Assembly: GCF_003477525.1 (NCBI RefSeq) | Contig: NZ_QUDO01000015.1 | Coordinates: forward strand, 21,965 to 85,964 | DNA: 64,000 nt | DNA from: Ruminococcus sp. AF41-9 | GTDB taxonomy: Bacteria; Bacillota; Clostridia; Lachnospirales; Lachnospiraceae | Direction: 5' to 3' | Translations under genes and position numbers: made by a program | Part shown: positions 55,076 to 63,901 of the stretch, one piece after another | Numbering within the stretch: the first letter of the stretch is position 1 | Layout: the number at the start of each line of letters is the position of its first letter | Notes under the pieces: model-generated | Told to the model about the DNA's origin: nothing | What the model saw: only the letters and a program-made list of their open reading frames with translations | Database searches by the model: none

Positions 55076-56868
55076 TTATTCGAAAGAAATATGCAGCTGC
55101 TGCCGCTTTCTTCCGAGATCTTCCAATTCTTTTTTTGCTTTTACGATTTCCTGTAAGCCCTGCATATCTGTCGGGTCCCAGGTTCTGTTGCGTTCTTTGA
55201 GGCTCTCATCCTTGATCCGCAGGACCGTATCCGAGAATGCCCGGTTCTGTTCCTCCGGAGTTTCCAGATGGATTGTCGCATTGAAAAGGGAAGAAACCTC
55301 TCTCTGCTCCTCGCTGTCAATAAACGCATTCATCAGTCTCGCCGGATTCACATCTCCCTCTCTGTGCTGCTGGTAAAGCATCTCTGCCACCTGCCTGTAA
55401 AGAGGTACCACGAAATCCGAAGGCTGAATATATTTCTCAACCGTTTCAAAAATCCCCGGATAAGTCACCAGCCAGGTAAGCATCAGTTTCTGAGCTTTCT
55501 CTGCGGCACTTTCCTTCTTTTTCGGCTGTCCTCCTGACGGTTTCGGCTGTACCCTCTGCTCTGCCGGTGTTCCCTTCAGTGCCAGAGCGTTGACTCTCTT
55601 TTTCAGACTCTCTGCTGTGATCCCGTAACTGCGGTAATCCCTCACAATGGCCTCAATGTAAAGATTTCTCTCCAGCTCATCCGACAGTTCCAGAAGCATC
55701 TGCGCGCATCGTTCAAAGAAACGGTTCTGCCCCTGAGGATCTTCCATGGAAAATTCCTTCTGTGCCATACTTACCCGGAACAGAAAACTGTCCATGGCCT
55801 GTTCCAGACGTTTCTCAAACTCCTCTGCTCCCAGTGCCTTGATAAATTCATCCGGGTCTTTATGAGGTTTTAAATTCACCACTCTGGATGTCACCCCTGC
55901 TTCTCTCAGGATCGGAATGGCACGAAGTGCCGCCCGGACACCTGCATCATCGCTGTCATACAGCAGCAGGACTTCCTGCGTGTACCGCTTCAGCAGGCTT
56001 GCATGGCCGGAAGTCAGTGCTGTTCCCAGCGAAGCCACTGCATTGGTAAAACCTGCCTGATGCATGGAAATCACATCCATATATCCTTCACACAGGATCA
56101 GATAATTTTTCCTCGTGGTCCTCGCCACATTCAATCCATACAGGTTCCGGCTTTTGTCAAAGATCGCAGTCTCCGGTGAGTTCAGATATTTCGGTTTCCC
56201 GTCTCCCATGACACGCCCGCCGAATCCGATCACACGGTTATTTACATCCATGATCGGGAAAATGACCCTGTTCCAGAACTTGTCGTGCATTCCATGGCGT
56301 TCATCCACATTAAAGAGCCGGAATCCCGCAGCAGTTCATCACTGTAATTCTTTGCTTTCAGATATTTGTACAGATCATCGCTGAACTTGTCCGAATATCC
56401 CAGCCCGAATTTCCGGATAGTTTCTTCACTCAGCCCTCTGCCCGTGAGATAGGCATGTGCCTGTGCTCCGCTTTCCCTGCGAAGCTGATAGTAAAAATAG
56501 CCCGCAGCCTGTTTGTTGATCTCGAGAAGGGCTGCCCTTCTCTCTGCTTTTGCTTTCGCCTCTCCGGAATACTCGATCTTCGGAAGCTGCACCCCTGCCC
56601 TGTCAGCCAGGTGTTGCAACGCCTCACCGAACGTGTAATTCTCGTATTCCATCACAAAGTTGAATACATTTCCCCCTGCCCCGCAGCCGAAGCAATAATA
56701 CATCTGCTTGGAGGGAGTGACCGAAAAGGAAGGAGTCTTTTCATTATGAAAAGGACAAAGACCAAAATAGGTACTTCCCCTCCGGGTCAGTTTTACATAT
56801 TGGGATACAATATCTACAATATCATTTCTCATTCGTACTTCTTCAATGATATCGTCTGAATAACGCAT
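55076..56868 (-). pseudogene. dnaG: DNA primase, split by one-base deletion
   Basis: Makes RNA primers for replication. The N-terminal CHC2 zinc finger (CPFHNEKTPSFSV...CFGCG) and early core are read from ATG 56868 (MRYSDDIIEEV; AGGAGG seven bases upstream) until the frame is lost near 56317. The TOPRIM domain (CEGYMDVISMHQAG, LLYDSDDAG) and helicase-binding C-terminus continue in another frame. One base added in GGCTCTTTAATG restores RDSGLFNVDERHG and a 597-aa protein of normal length. DnaG is essential, so a sequence error is the simplest explanation. It lies between dgt and rpoD, its usual place. Confidence 0.9.
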
Positions 56869-56879
56869 GATTCGTCCTC

Positions 56880-57887
56880 CTAAAAAACTTTCCATGCTTT
56901 TGGTATGTAAATCTCCCGGAATTTCTTGATGGAATACTGATCCGTCATTCCTGAGATATAGTCACAGACAACCTGTTCCTTCTTCTCTCCCCGAATAAGC
57001 AGTTTCTGGTATTCCGCAGACATTGTGTCCGGGTGTTCAACATAATATTCATACAGTTTCGCCAGCATCTTTGCAGCCCTGTCTTCTTCCTTCTTGGCAA
57101 CCGGATTCTCATACACACTCTGAAACATCAGTGCCCGGATATCCATCAGGCCTTCGTAGATCTCTGGTGACATTTTTATGGTATCCTGCTCAAGACTGTT
57201 CTCTATGATATCATGTACAAAGGTACTCAGTCTCTCTCTGCCCGTATCTCCGAGAAGTAATCGCAACGTAATGGGGATGTCATCCTCTGTGATGATCCCT
57301 GCCCTCTGTGCATCGTCCATATCGTGATGGATATAGGCGATCTTGTCGGAAAGTCTCACGACCTGTCCCTCCCGAGTTGAAGGATGTCCACTGGTTCGGT
57401 GATTCAGGATTCCGTCTCTCACCTCCCAGGTGAGGTTCAGCCCTTCCCCGTTCTTCTCCAGAATCTGAGCAGTCCGGACGCTCTGTTCATAATGGGTAAA
57501 ACCGTCCGGATTCAAAGCATTCAGTGCCCTTTCTCCCGCATGGCCAAAAGGCGTATGTCCAAGATCATGTCCCAGCGCGATTGCTTCCACAAGATCTTCA
57601 TTCAGCCGCAGCGCCTTGGCTATGGTCCGGGCAATCTGGGATACCTCGAGGGTATGCGTCAGCCGCGTACGGTAATGGTCACCCTTGGGTGCCAGAAATA
57701 CCTGTGTCTTATCCTTCATCCGGCGAAACGCCTTGCTATGAAGGATTCTGTCCCTGTCTCTCTGATAGACAGTCCGTATATCACATTCTTCCTCCTGCCG
57801 CTGTCTGCCTCTCGAAAACCGGCTGCAGGCAGCATAGGGACTCAGCATCTTTTGTTCTCTTAATTCCATGCTCTCCCTGATATTCAC
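56880..57887 (-). CDS. dgt: Deoxyguanosinetriphosphate triphosphohydrolase-like protein
   Basis: An HD-domain dNTP triphosphohydrolase, hydrolysing dGTP or other dNTPs. HD motif residues appear in RTRLTHTLEVSQIA and ALGHDLGHTPFGHAGE, with DKIAYIHHDMDDA later. The likely start is GTG 57887, eight bases past GGAGG; reading from the upstream GTG at 57902 would put that site inside the gene, and ATG 57869 is another option. About 335 aa. It is first in the dgt-dnaG-rpoD-trmK-nif3 run and ends 12 bp before the dnaG start. Confidence 0.9.
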   Translation of the reverse strand: MNIRESMELREQKMLSPYAACSRFSRGRQRQEEECDIRTVYQRDRDRILHSKAFRRMKDKTQVFLAPKGDHYRTRLTHTLEVSQIARTIAKALRLNEDLVEAIALGHDLGHTPFGHAGERALNALNPDGFTHYEQSVRTAQILEKNGEGLNLTWEVRDGILNHRTSGHPSTREGQVVRLSDKIAYIHHDMDDAQRAGIITEDDIPITLRLLLGDTGRERLSTFVHDIIENSLEQDTIKMSPEIYEGLMDIRALMFQSVYENPVAKKEEDRAAKMLAKLYEYYVEHPDTMSAEYQKLLIRGEKKEQVVCDYISGMTDQYSIKKFREIYIPKAWKVF

Positions 57888-57917
57888 AGACAGTACCTCC
57901 ACTTACTGACAAAAAAA

Positions 57918-58025
57918 TTACTGTTCTTATCTGCTACAGCAATATACATACTCATATCTTTTTCTGAACCGCCATAACATCTCCCAGTCAAAAATCCTGC
58001 CGGATCATGACCTGTAAACAGTAAC
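57918..58025. repeat. Possible decayed copy of the palindromic repeat
   Basis: ATTACTGTTC at the left and GTAAACAGTAAC at the right resemble the element's inverted ends, 108 bp apart, but the interior is not recognisably similar. It lies upstream of dgt, in a 240-bp region without a gene; A/T-rich sequence follows to the tRNA-Leu promoter. Confidence 0.4.
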
Positions 58026-58125
58026 TTTAAAATTCCTCTTATTAAGTATATTCTACATAAAATTTCAAATTCCTCTTTTTTTCAAAAAAATTTTGAATTT
58101 TTTTTATTTTTTTTTATAAAAGGTG

Positions 58126-58154
58126 TTGACATATGATTTCAACTCTGGTATAGT
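58126..58154 (+). promoter_or_regulatory. Promoter of tRNA-Leu
   Basis: Perfect TTGACA, 17-bp spacer, TATAGT, 50 bp before the mature tRNA. Confidence 0.85.
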
Positions 58155-58203
58155 ATCACTTGTCGCGAGGGAGAGATAAAAAATTCCCAAAGAAATGCGA
58201 TAT

Positions 58204-58288
58204 GCGGAAGTGTCGGAACTGGCAGACGAGCAAGACTAAGGATCTTGTGAGCATTGCGCTCGTGTGGGTTCAAGTCCCATCTTCCGCA
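58204..58288 (+). tRNA. tRNA-Leu (anticodon AAG)
   Basis: An 85-nt class II tRNA with long variable arm. Acceptor GCGGAAG/CTTCCGC with discriminator A; anticodon stem CAAGA/TCTTG around CTAAGGA (anticodon AAG, reading CUU); T-arm GTGGG-TTCAAGT-CCCAT. CCA is not encoded. Confidence 0.93.
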
Positions 58289-58295
58289 TTTAAAG

Positions 58296-58334
58296 AATGA
58301 GGAGCTGTGAGAATTCATGGTGCCTTATTTTTTT
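58296..58334 (+). terminator. Terminator of tRNA-Leu
   Basis: An imperfect stem (TGAGGAGCTG with TGGTGCCTTA, several G-U pairs) followed by ATTTTTTT. Confidence 0.5.
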
Positions 58335-58395
58335 GCGTTTTTCCGGATGATATGGTATCTCTCTGCCACTTTGTATTTTCATATCTTTATCACAG

Positions 58396-58586
58396 TCAAG
58401 CGGATATTCGCAATCCGCTTTGCTACTTGCTCATAACCAAATAACTGCTCCGCAGTTTATCAGAAGGCGCTTGCACGCCTCCTGATACAAGCAAGTCCCC
58501 ACCCACTGCTTATTGCTTTTCGCAATTGAAACAGGGGACTTACTTGATTTGGTTATAGTGTTACTGTGCATTTCGTACACAATAAC
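58396..58586. repeat. Second repeat family, copy B, within a larger palindromic region
   Basis: The first about 57 bp match copy A at 35159. This copy is longer: AACCAAAT near 58436 pairs with ATTTGGTT near 58548, and CAAGTCCCC pairs with GGGGACTTACTTG (one mismatch region). It ends in GTTACTGTG...CACAATAAC (58560-58586), which resembles the left arm of the other repeat family. No gene is present from 58289 to 58668. Confidence 0.6.
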
Positions 58587-58668
58587 CTGAAGTTATCCTC
58601 TTTTGCAGACTGATTTTTCTGTATGCTAGGTATGTCAGGCTACTTTTACTGTAATTCTGCAATCCTGC

Positions 58669-59277
58669 TCACTGCCACATAGATTTCCTGAATTTATACC
58701 AGGTAAGATAATCCACGATTCCCGTCTGAGACAATCCAAAAATCCCCTGAAAGATCCGCACTGCATCCCTGGTTGCATTTCCATAGATTCCATCCACAGT
58801 AACTCTCGGTATTGCCGGATATGCTCCTGCGATCGTATTTAACTGTTCCTGAATCTGGCTGACTTTATTTCCCGACGCTCCGATGTCCAGATCATAGCCA
58901 GGCCAGGATACCGGAATCCCGGATACAGCCTCCGCCACATTAATATACATATCATTTCCATAAAATGCCCGAAGAATCTCAATCGCAGAATATCCCTGGT
59001 CTCCCAGTGCCTTACTTCCCCACTGTGTCATCCACCCCCGGCTTCTGCACTGCACCTGTTTTCCATCACAGTACTGTGTCAGAATCGGCTGCCGCACATT
59101 CGGCCTGGAAAGATAATTCTCAAATAACTCATCTACAATACGGTCGATACTGTCAAAAATATTTCTGCCATAAATCCATTTGTGATCATAGGCAGTGGAT
59201 GAGGTTATGGTGAAATCGTAGCCTTTATTCCGGTACGTCGTGATAGTCAGTAATTCGGGGTAGCGTGAAGAAGTCAT
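58669..59277 (-). pseudogene. 3' part of a peptidoglycan-binding-domain protein gene, cut by the integrated element
   Basis: The C-terminal about 65 residues are a peptidoglycan-binding domain (VSQIQEQLNTIAGAYPAIP, VDGIYGNATRDAVRIFQ, TGIVDYLTWYKF). Before it is a segment with IYGRNIFDSIDRIVDELF and the CDGKQVQC/GWMTQWGS parts seen in larger spore or cell-wall proteins of Lachnospiraceae. There is no signal peptide or proper N-terminus: the frame runs back into the end of the serine recombinase gene, and the residues before about NKGYDFTIT (59225) are recombinase DNA read in another frame. The missing 5' part is expected beyond the far end of the element. Confidence 0.75.
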
Positions 59278-60907
59278 TCAGATTGATTTTGAAGCGGATA
59301 TTGATATTATCTCTGGTAATATCAATTCTCTCGATCAGCTTATCTACAAGCACTCTCTTTGTTGTAGTATCTGCATTCCAGAACACATCCTGCCATGTGG
59401 GAATCCTGCTTCTGATACTCTCCCAGTCATCCATGGAAACTTTCATTGCGTCCAGTTCTGCTTCCTTTTCTTCTACAATCCTTTTATGCTTCTTTTCCAG
59501 TTCCCTATGCTTCCTGATGATATCTGCCAGTTCCTCCAGACTTAAAGGATAATCTCCTGTCATGGCATTTGGAATGTTGCTCTCCATAACTGCAATCTTA
59601 TTCTGGATATTTTTCAGTTCACTCTGCTCCCTGTCCAGTTCCGACTGCTTGATTACTTTCTGTCGGTTCTGATTTTCCTCAATCTGAGTAAATACATTCT
59701 CATTCTCCTGAAGCTTTCCGATATATTCAGCAAGTGCCTCAAATACCATAGGTTCAATCTGATCTGCACGATACTGACTGGTTTTGTTATGGGGAACCCC
59801 ACTCCAGGCATTCTGGCATTTATAAATAGCTATCTTACTGGTACGCCTTTCTCCTGTATCCTTAATCGTCCAGTAATTATATCTGCTGCCATTTGTCATT
59901 TTTCGTCCACAGTAACCACAGTGAAGAACATCAATCAGTGCAAGCATCCCACTGTTTCTTCTTATTATAGTGACATCCTTATTTTCCGGAGATTTAATAT
60001 ATTTGTCACCTCTCTGTTTTCTGGTATCCTGTGTTCGGTTCCACACATTCTCATCTATAATCGTAATTTCAGGATCAGGCTTCTCGGCATATATCCAGTC
60101 CCTGCTTTCCAGCTTGTGATATCTGCCATCAATCCGTTCTCTCCGCTTATAAGCTGTATAACCTGCATAAATTGGATTTGTAAGAATGCTGACAATCGTA
60201 CCACACTTCCAGACATCTCTGGGTGCTCTGTTCTTATAAACTTCATGCTCATTCAGAATCCTGGCAATCTTCGCCGCTCCAAATTCTTTATGTAAAGAAA
60301 GTTCATAAATATATTTTACCACTTCTGCCTGCTCCGGCACAACCACCAAATGATGCAAAGCACGGCCATGTTTGCTGACTTCCCCGGAAAGTTCCAGCTT
60401 ATATCCGTATGGAGCCTTTCCACCCATGAACTTGCCTTTCTGCACCAGCTTCTGTGCAGTATCCTTTACACGCATTCCTGTATCGGAACTGCTTTTCTGG
60501 GCGTTTCCATATCTCAATGCTAGCATCATCTGACCCATGATATCATCAGATTCCGGGGAAATACAGCCATCTTTAACTGTATAAATATCCACGCCAAAAC
60601 TTTTCAAGCTCATAACATATGCGCCAATTTCCCACATACGCCTGCCGATACGGTCATCCTTGTATACAACCAGGATATCATATTCTTTCGCTTTTGCGTC
60701 CTGCAGTGCTTCCTGCAGAATATTTCTGTCTGCCACTGCATTCTTGTAACCACTGTTACTGCCCTCAAAATATTCCTTTTCATCCAGCTGCCAGTCAGAC
60801 TGGCTGAATATGTAATCTTTCACAAGCTGTCTCTGCACACTTAAATCTCCGTCCGCTTCCAGCTGCTGGTTGGAGCTTACACGGAGAAGCATTCTGACTC
60901 TCTTCAT
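59225..60907 (-). CDS. Large serine recombinase (site-specific integrase)
   Basis: The integrase of the mobile element. 560 aa: resolvase-type catalytic domain (1-150, LLRVSSNQQLEADG with the nucleophile Ser at 11, VVYKDDRIGRR), a recombinase domain (about 165-290, GGKAPYGYKLE), a zinc ribbon (LHCGYCGRKMTNGS with a later Cys), and a long coiled coil (about 415-500). ATG 60907 has AGGAGG nine bases upstream. The gene ends within a few bases of the junction with the host cell-wall gene, as is usual for such elements. Confidence 0.93.
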   Translation of the reverse strand: MKRVRMLLRVSSNQQLEADGDLSVQRQLVKDYIFSQSDWQLDEKEYFEGSNSGYKNAVADRNILQEALQDAKAKEYDILVVYKDDRIGRRMWEIGAYVMSLKSFGVDIYTVKDGCISPESDDIMGQMMLALRYGNAQKSSSDTGMRVKDTAQKLVQKGKFMGGKAPYGYKLELSGEVSKHGRALHHLVVVPEQAEVVKYIYELSLHKEFGAAKIARILNEHEVYKNRAPRDVWKCGTIVSILTNPIYAGYTAYKRRERIDGRYHKLESRDWIYAEKPDPEITIIDENVWNRTQDTRKQRGDKYIKSPENKDVTIIRRNSGMLALIDVLHCGYCGRKMTNGSRYNYWTIKDTGERRTSKIAIYKCQNAWSGVPHNKTSQYRADQIEPMVFEALAEYIGKLQENENVFTQIEENQNRQKVIKQSELDREQSELKNIQNKIAVMESNIPNAMTGDYPLSLEELADIIRKHRELEKKHKRIVEEKEAELDAMKVSMDDWESIRSRIPTWQDVFWNADTTTKRVLVDKLIERIDITRDNINIRFKINLNDFFTLPRITDYHDVPE

Positions 60908-60922
60908 TGGATTTATCCTCCT

Positions 60923-60956
60923 AAAAAAATACAGGGGCAGGAAATTTTCCTGCCCC
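60923..60956 (-). terminator. Terminator immediately upstream of the recombinase gene
   Basis: GGGGCAGGAAAATTTCCTGCCCC on the minus strand is nearly a perfect palindrome and is followed by TGTATTTTTTT and then directly AGGAGG, the recombinase ribosome-binding site. Confidence 0.8.
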
Positions 60957-60963
60957 GTTGGCC

Positions 60964-61200
60964 TTAACTAATGTAAATCTTGCGGGATTTCTCTTTCAGT
61001 TCTCCTGAAATGATATCTTTCACTTCCTGCTCGATCAGCTGATCTCTCGCTGACTTTGGCGGAAATTCAAAGTTGATCTGCATGCCGTTCCGTTTGATTT
61101 TTATAGTATCATACATTTTGTCTGTCATTGGCTTCCTCGCAGAGATTGCCTTTTCTACAATTTTATTGCTTGACAGCTCGTCATATGTAATCTTATTCAT
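60964..61200 (-). CDS. Small hypothetical protein of the integrated element
   Basis: 78 aa, charged, no membrane segment (MNKITYDELSSNKIVEKAIS...). Not recognised. Its ATG overlaps the stop codon of the ATPase gene (ATGA), so it is translationally coupled, and a terminator follows before the recombinase. Size and position would suit a recombination directionality factor or an accessory of the ATPase, but no sequence motif supports either. Confidence 0.7.
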   Translation of the reverse strand: MNKITYDELSSNKIVEKAISARKPMTDKMYDTIKIKRNGMQINFEFPPKSARDQLIEQEVKDIISGELKEKSRKIYIS

Positions 61201-62243
61201 TTCGATGCCCTCCTTATACAGTAACCTGTCTCTGTTTTATAATCTGTTTTCACAATTATTGGTCTTCCAATACGCCGTCCCTCAATTTCCAAGTCTCCAA
61301 TAGCTATAGATTCTCCAATTTTCAAATGCTTTAACTGCAAAATCATGCGTTCCACATTCGTTCCATCAATCTGCTGAGCAAGAATTCTGGCTTCGCTTAC
61401 TGCCGGCCGAAAATATAATCTCACAGCAGCTTGGTTCAATGCTACCAAAGTTTCCTTTGAAAACGTTGCCAATGTCTGTGTCGCCAGTACCATATCCACA
61501 CCGTACTTTCTGGCTTCTCTGAGCATCTGTTCAATGGAAGAATTTTTCCCTAACATCAGATTTTGGAATTCATCAATCACCACTGTAATTTTATTTGCTC
61601 TCGCTTCACGAGCTTTTTTCCAAAGATTTCTCAAAAAAATCTCGACGATAACCTTTTTCAAATCTGCTTCAAAACCTTCAAAGGAAATAACATTCACATT
61701 GTTCAGTTGGATTTCCTTTTCACTTTTTCTGAAAACTTTGCATTTAAGTAATGGCCATATTTTATCTCTTACACCCAAAGCTTTCTCTGTTCCAATTTCC
61801 TCTAACCCAGCTTCTATGGCAGAAAAATCACTGGTAAATTTGTTTTTATTTTTAATGGCCCATAATATTGCAGTCCTCAATATGCCTCGCTGCCGATCTC
61901 CCGCTTTTGTCGTACAAAGCATAAGATTTGCTATCTCTGACACATATTCAGAAACTTCATCAGACGGTCTGTTTAAAATTTCTGTATCCAGAAAATTCAA
62001 AGCAATGCCATCTTTACGAGCAACAATAACATTTTCACCATTCACAGAATAATGGCTACCATCTAAATCTAAAACAATTATTGTACCACCATCATTAATT
62101 ACATTTTTTTCAATGTCACAAATTCTCTGAGATTTTCCAGTTCCACTTATCCCCGAAATTATAATGCTCTTATTCGGAGAATCTGAAGAAGTTCTAACTT
62201 TAGTTCCATTTGATAATACGCCAATATATCTCATATCTCTCAT
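61197..62243 (-). CDS. P-loop ATPase, HerA/FtsK/VirB4-like
   Basis: A 348-aa ATPase with Walker A ISGISGTGKSQ (about residues 30-39) and Walker B ITVVIDEFQNLML near 220, followed by REARKYGVDMVLATQTL, the pattern of HerA/TraC-type DNA-pumping or conjugation ATPases. There is no membrane segment. GGAGG lies seven bases before ATG 62243. It is compact compared with VirB4 or FtsK. The role within the element is unknown; DNA translocation or defence are both possible for this fold. Confidence 0.8.
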   Translation of the reverse strand: MRDMRYIGVLSNGTKVRTSSDSPNKSIIISGISGTGKSQRICDIEKNVINDGGTIIVLDLDGSHYSVNGENVIVARKDGIALNFLDTEILNRPSDEVSEYVSEIANLMLCTTKAGDRQRGILRTAILWAIKNKNKFTSDFSAIEAGLEEIGTEKALGVRDKIWPLLKCKVFRKSEKEIQLNNVNVISFEGFEADLKKVIVEIFLRNLWKKAREARANKITVVIDEFQNLMLGKNSSIEQMLREARKYGVDMVLATQTLATFSKETLVALNQAAVRLYFRPAVSEARILAQQIDGTNVERMILQLKHLKIGESIAIGDLEIEGRRIGRPIIVKTDYKTETGYCIRRASK

Positions 62244-62261
62244 AATGTCGCCTCCTAGTTT

Positions 62262-63320
62262 TTATTCCAAAAAATCTTCCAGCATCAGGTTATCTTGGAA
62301 ACTTAACATAGTCTTTTGTACCTTAATCGCACGCATACGCCCACAATAACCGGACATTGTTGTAAAGCGTTTCTTTATTGTGTACCCCTGCCCATTGCAA
62401 ACTATAATTCCTTGATCTTTTAACATCTTTTTCAGTTCACCGATCGCCATTGTTTCCATCAGAGGCTGTGCGATTTCCTTAATAAGACGTTCCGGAAAAT
62501 AATAAAACTCTTCGTCATACAGAATAGCTTTATCAACTTTCATTGCCTCGTATGCATGACCTGAGACATTATCCACATTTGATACAACGACATCCACATG
62601 TTCCATCAAAAAGTTCCATATCAAAGATGATATTTCTTCTTCTATATCACAATAATCTGAGTAGTCGTCAAAACCTTTTACAATTTCTGAAATATCAGCC
62701 ATATATGCTTTACAGAAATTTTCTGCACTCGCTTCAGAACAATTATTTGCATAATACAGTTCCCAAATATAACCAATGACATCAAGTACTCGAAACGCCG
62801 GATATTTATCGGAATATTTATCGGAATATTCGTTACTATTATGCAAATTTTCTTCATTTAAATATTGAAGAATTGATTTTTTTACAAACCCCACATTCTC
62901 AATAACAAACTCTCTGAACGCTTTGTACTCTTCGCTGAATGCAGAAATACTTCCTGCATTTCTTATTCTGAATACGTAACTATCTTCACGCAGAAAGAAT
63001 GGAAGAATTCCACTTACGACTAAAGTTGGTAAGAATTCACACTTCATCAAGAAGTCTTTTATGTCTTCAACATTATCTCCATCTTTTAACATATGTACTC
63101 CAGCCTGATAATTCAGTACTTTTGTACTTTTGAGCTTTTGAATAATTTTACCATCCACTTTACTTTCACATTCCTGGCACCAAAGCCTTGCCTGTGTATT
63201 TGAATCCATTAAAACAACTACTCCTAAATCTATATCTGTATCTGTAGCCTGTAAAAGTGGTCGCATAAATGCAAGTCCAAAAATCATTCGCAATACATTC
63301 TGTTCATCTACTCTGCCCAT
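62262..63320 (-). CDS. Hypothetical protein of the integrated element
   Basis: 352 aa from ATG 63320 (MGRVDEQNVLRM), which has GGAGG ten bases upstream; reading from 63338 would include that site. Not recognised. Visible: one CxxC (LWCQECESK), a repeated SDKYSDKY, acidic stretches, and a basic C-terminal part (TIKKRFTTMSGYCGRMRAIKVQ). It overlaps the previous gene by 13 bp and precedes the ATPase by 18 bp, so the three genes form one unit. Confidence 0.65.
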   Translation of the reverse strand: MGRVDEQNVLRMIFGLAFMRPLLQATDTDIDLGVVVLMDSNTQARLWCQECESKVDGKIIQKLKSTKVLNYQAGVHMLKDGDNVEDIKDFLMKCEFLPTLVVSGILPFFLREDSYVFRIRNAGSISAFSEEYKAFREFVIENVGFVKKSILQYLNEENLHNSNEYSDKYSDKYPAFRVLDVIGYIWELYYANNCSEASAENFCKAYMADISEIVKGFDDYSDYCDIEEEISSLIWNFLMEHVDVVVSNVDNVSGHAYEAMKVDKAILYDEEFYYFPERLIKEIAQPLMETMAIGELKKMLKDQGIIVCNGQGYTIKKRFTTMSGYCGRMRAIKVQKTMLSFQDNLMLEDFLE

Positions 63321-63718
63321 TTTTTCACATCCTCCCAAATAACTCTGGAATCATCAATAAACTGCATCTGTCCCTCTTCATCGATCCACCATCCATAATG
63401 TTCTGCTATCAGGACATCATTTTCATCCTTGTTATAGACCGCAGTCCAAATTTTAACGAGATAATCTTTCTGCGCCTTCCTATTTGCCGCATATACCTCA
63501 CAGCCTTTAGCGTTAAATTTTGTCAGTAAATATTCAGGATCACCCACTTTACTGTCTTTTAGATAAATAACCACATGTCTCGCGGATACCTCGCACTCAA
63601 AAGCCCAAATAATTTCCGCGTCTCCTTTAGCCATTAAGCGTGTCAGATGTGGATGAGTAAAATTGCAGACATATCTTTCTTTTGATTCAAAATCCAAATT
63701 TTGAGTTTCGACTGTCAC
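63308..63718 (-). CDS. Hypothetical protein of the integrated element, start uncertain
   Basis: At least 136 aa from GTG 63718. Not recognised; it contains EVYAANRKAQKDYLVKIW and YGWWIDEEGQMQFIDDSRVIW. The frame continues open for another 60 codons upstream to a TAG at 63899-63901, encoding a lysine/glutamate-rich stretch that looks like real protein but has no ATG, GTG or TTG. Either translation begins at GTG 63718, or the true 5' end is lost to a sequence error, as in four other genes here. It is coupled to the next gene by overlap. Confidence 0.55.
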   Translation of the reverse strand: MTVETQNLDFESKERYVCNFTHPHLTRLMAKGDAEIIWAFECEVSARHVVIYLKDSKVGDPEYLLTKFNAKGCEVYAANRKAQKDYLVKIWTAVYNKDENDVLIAEHYGWWIDEEGQMQFIDDSRVIWEDVKKWAE

Positions 63719-63901
63719 TCTACCGTCTTCTAAAACAGTTACAACTTCAACCTGTTTTTTTCTTTTTTCACTAATTTTCTGGCGCTGAAGTTCTCGCGCA
63801 ATCTCATAATCCAGCTGAATGTCTTTCCGATTGATGTTTTTGATAGCATCTTTCTTGATTTCTGCCTCATAGTTTGTTATACTTGGAACGTAATTAACCT
63901 A

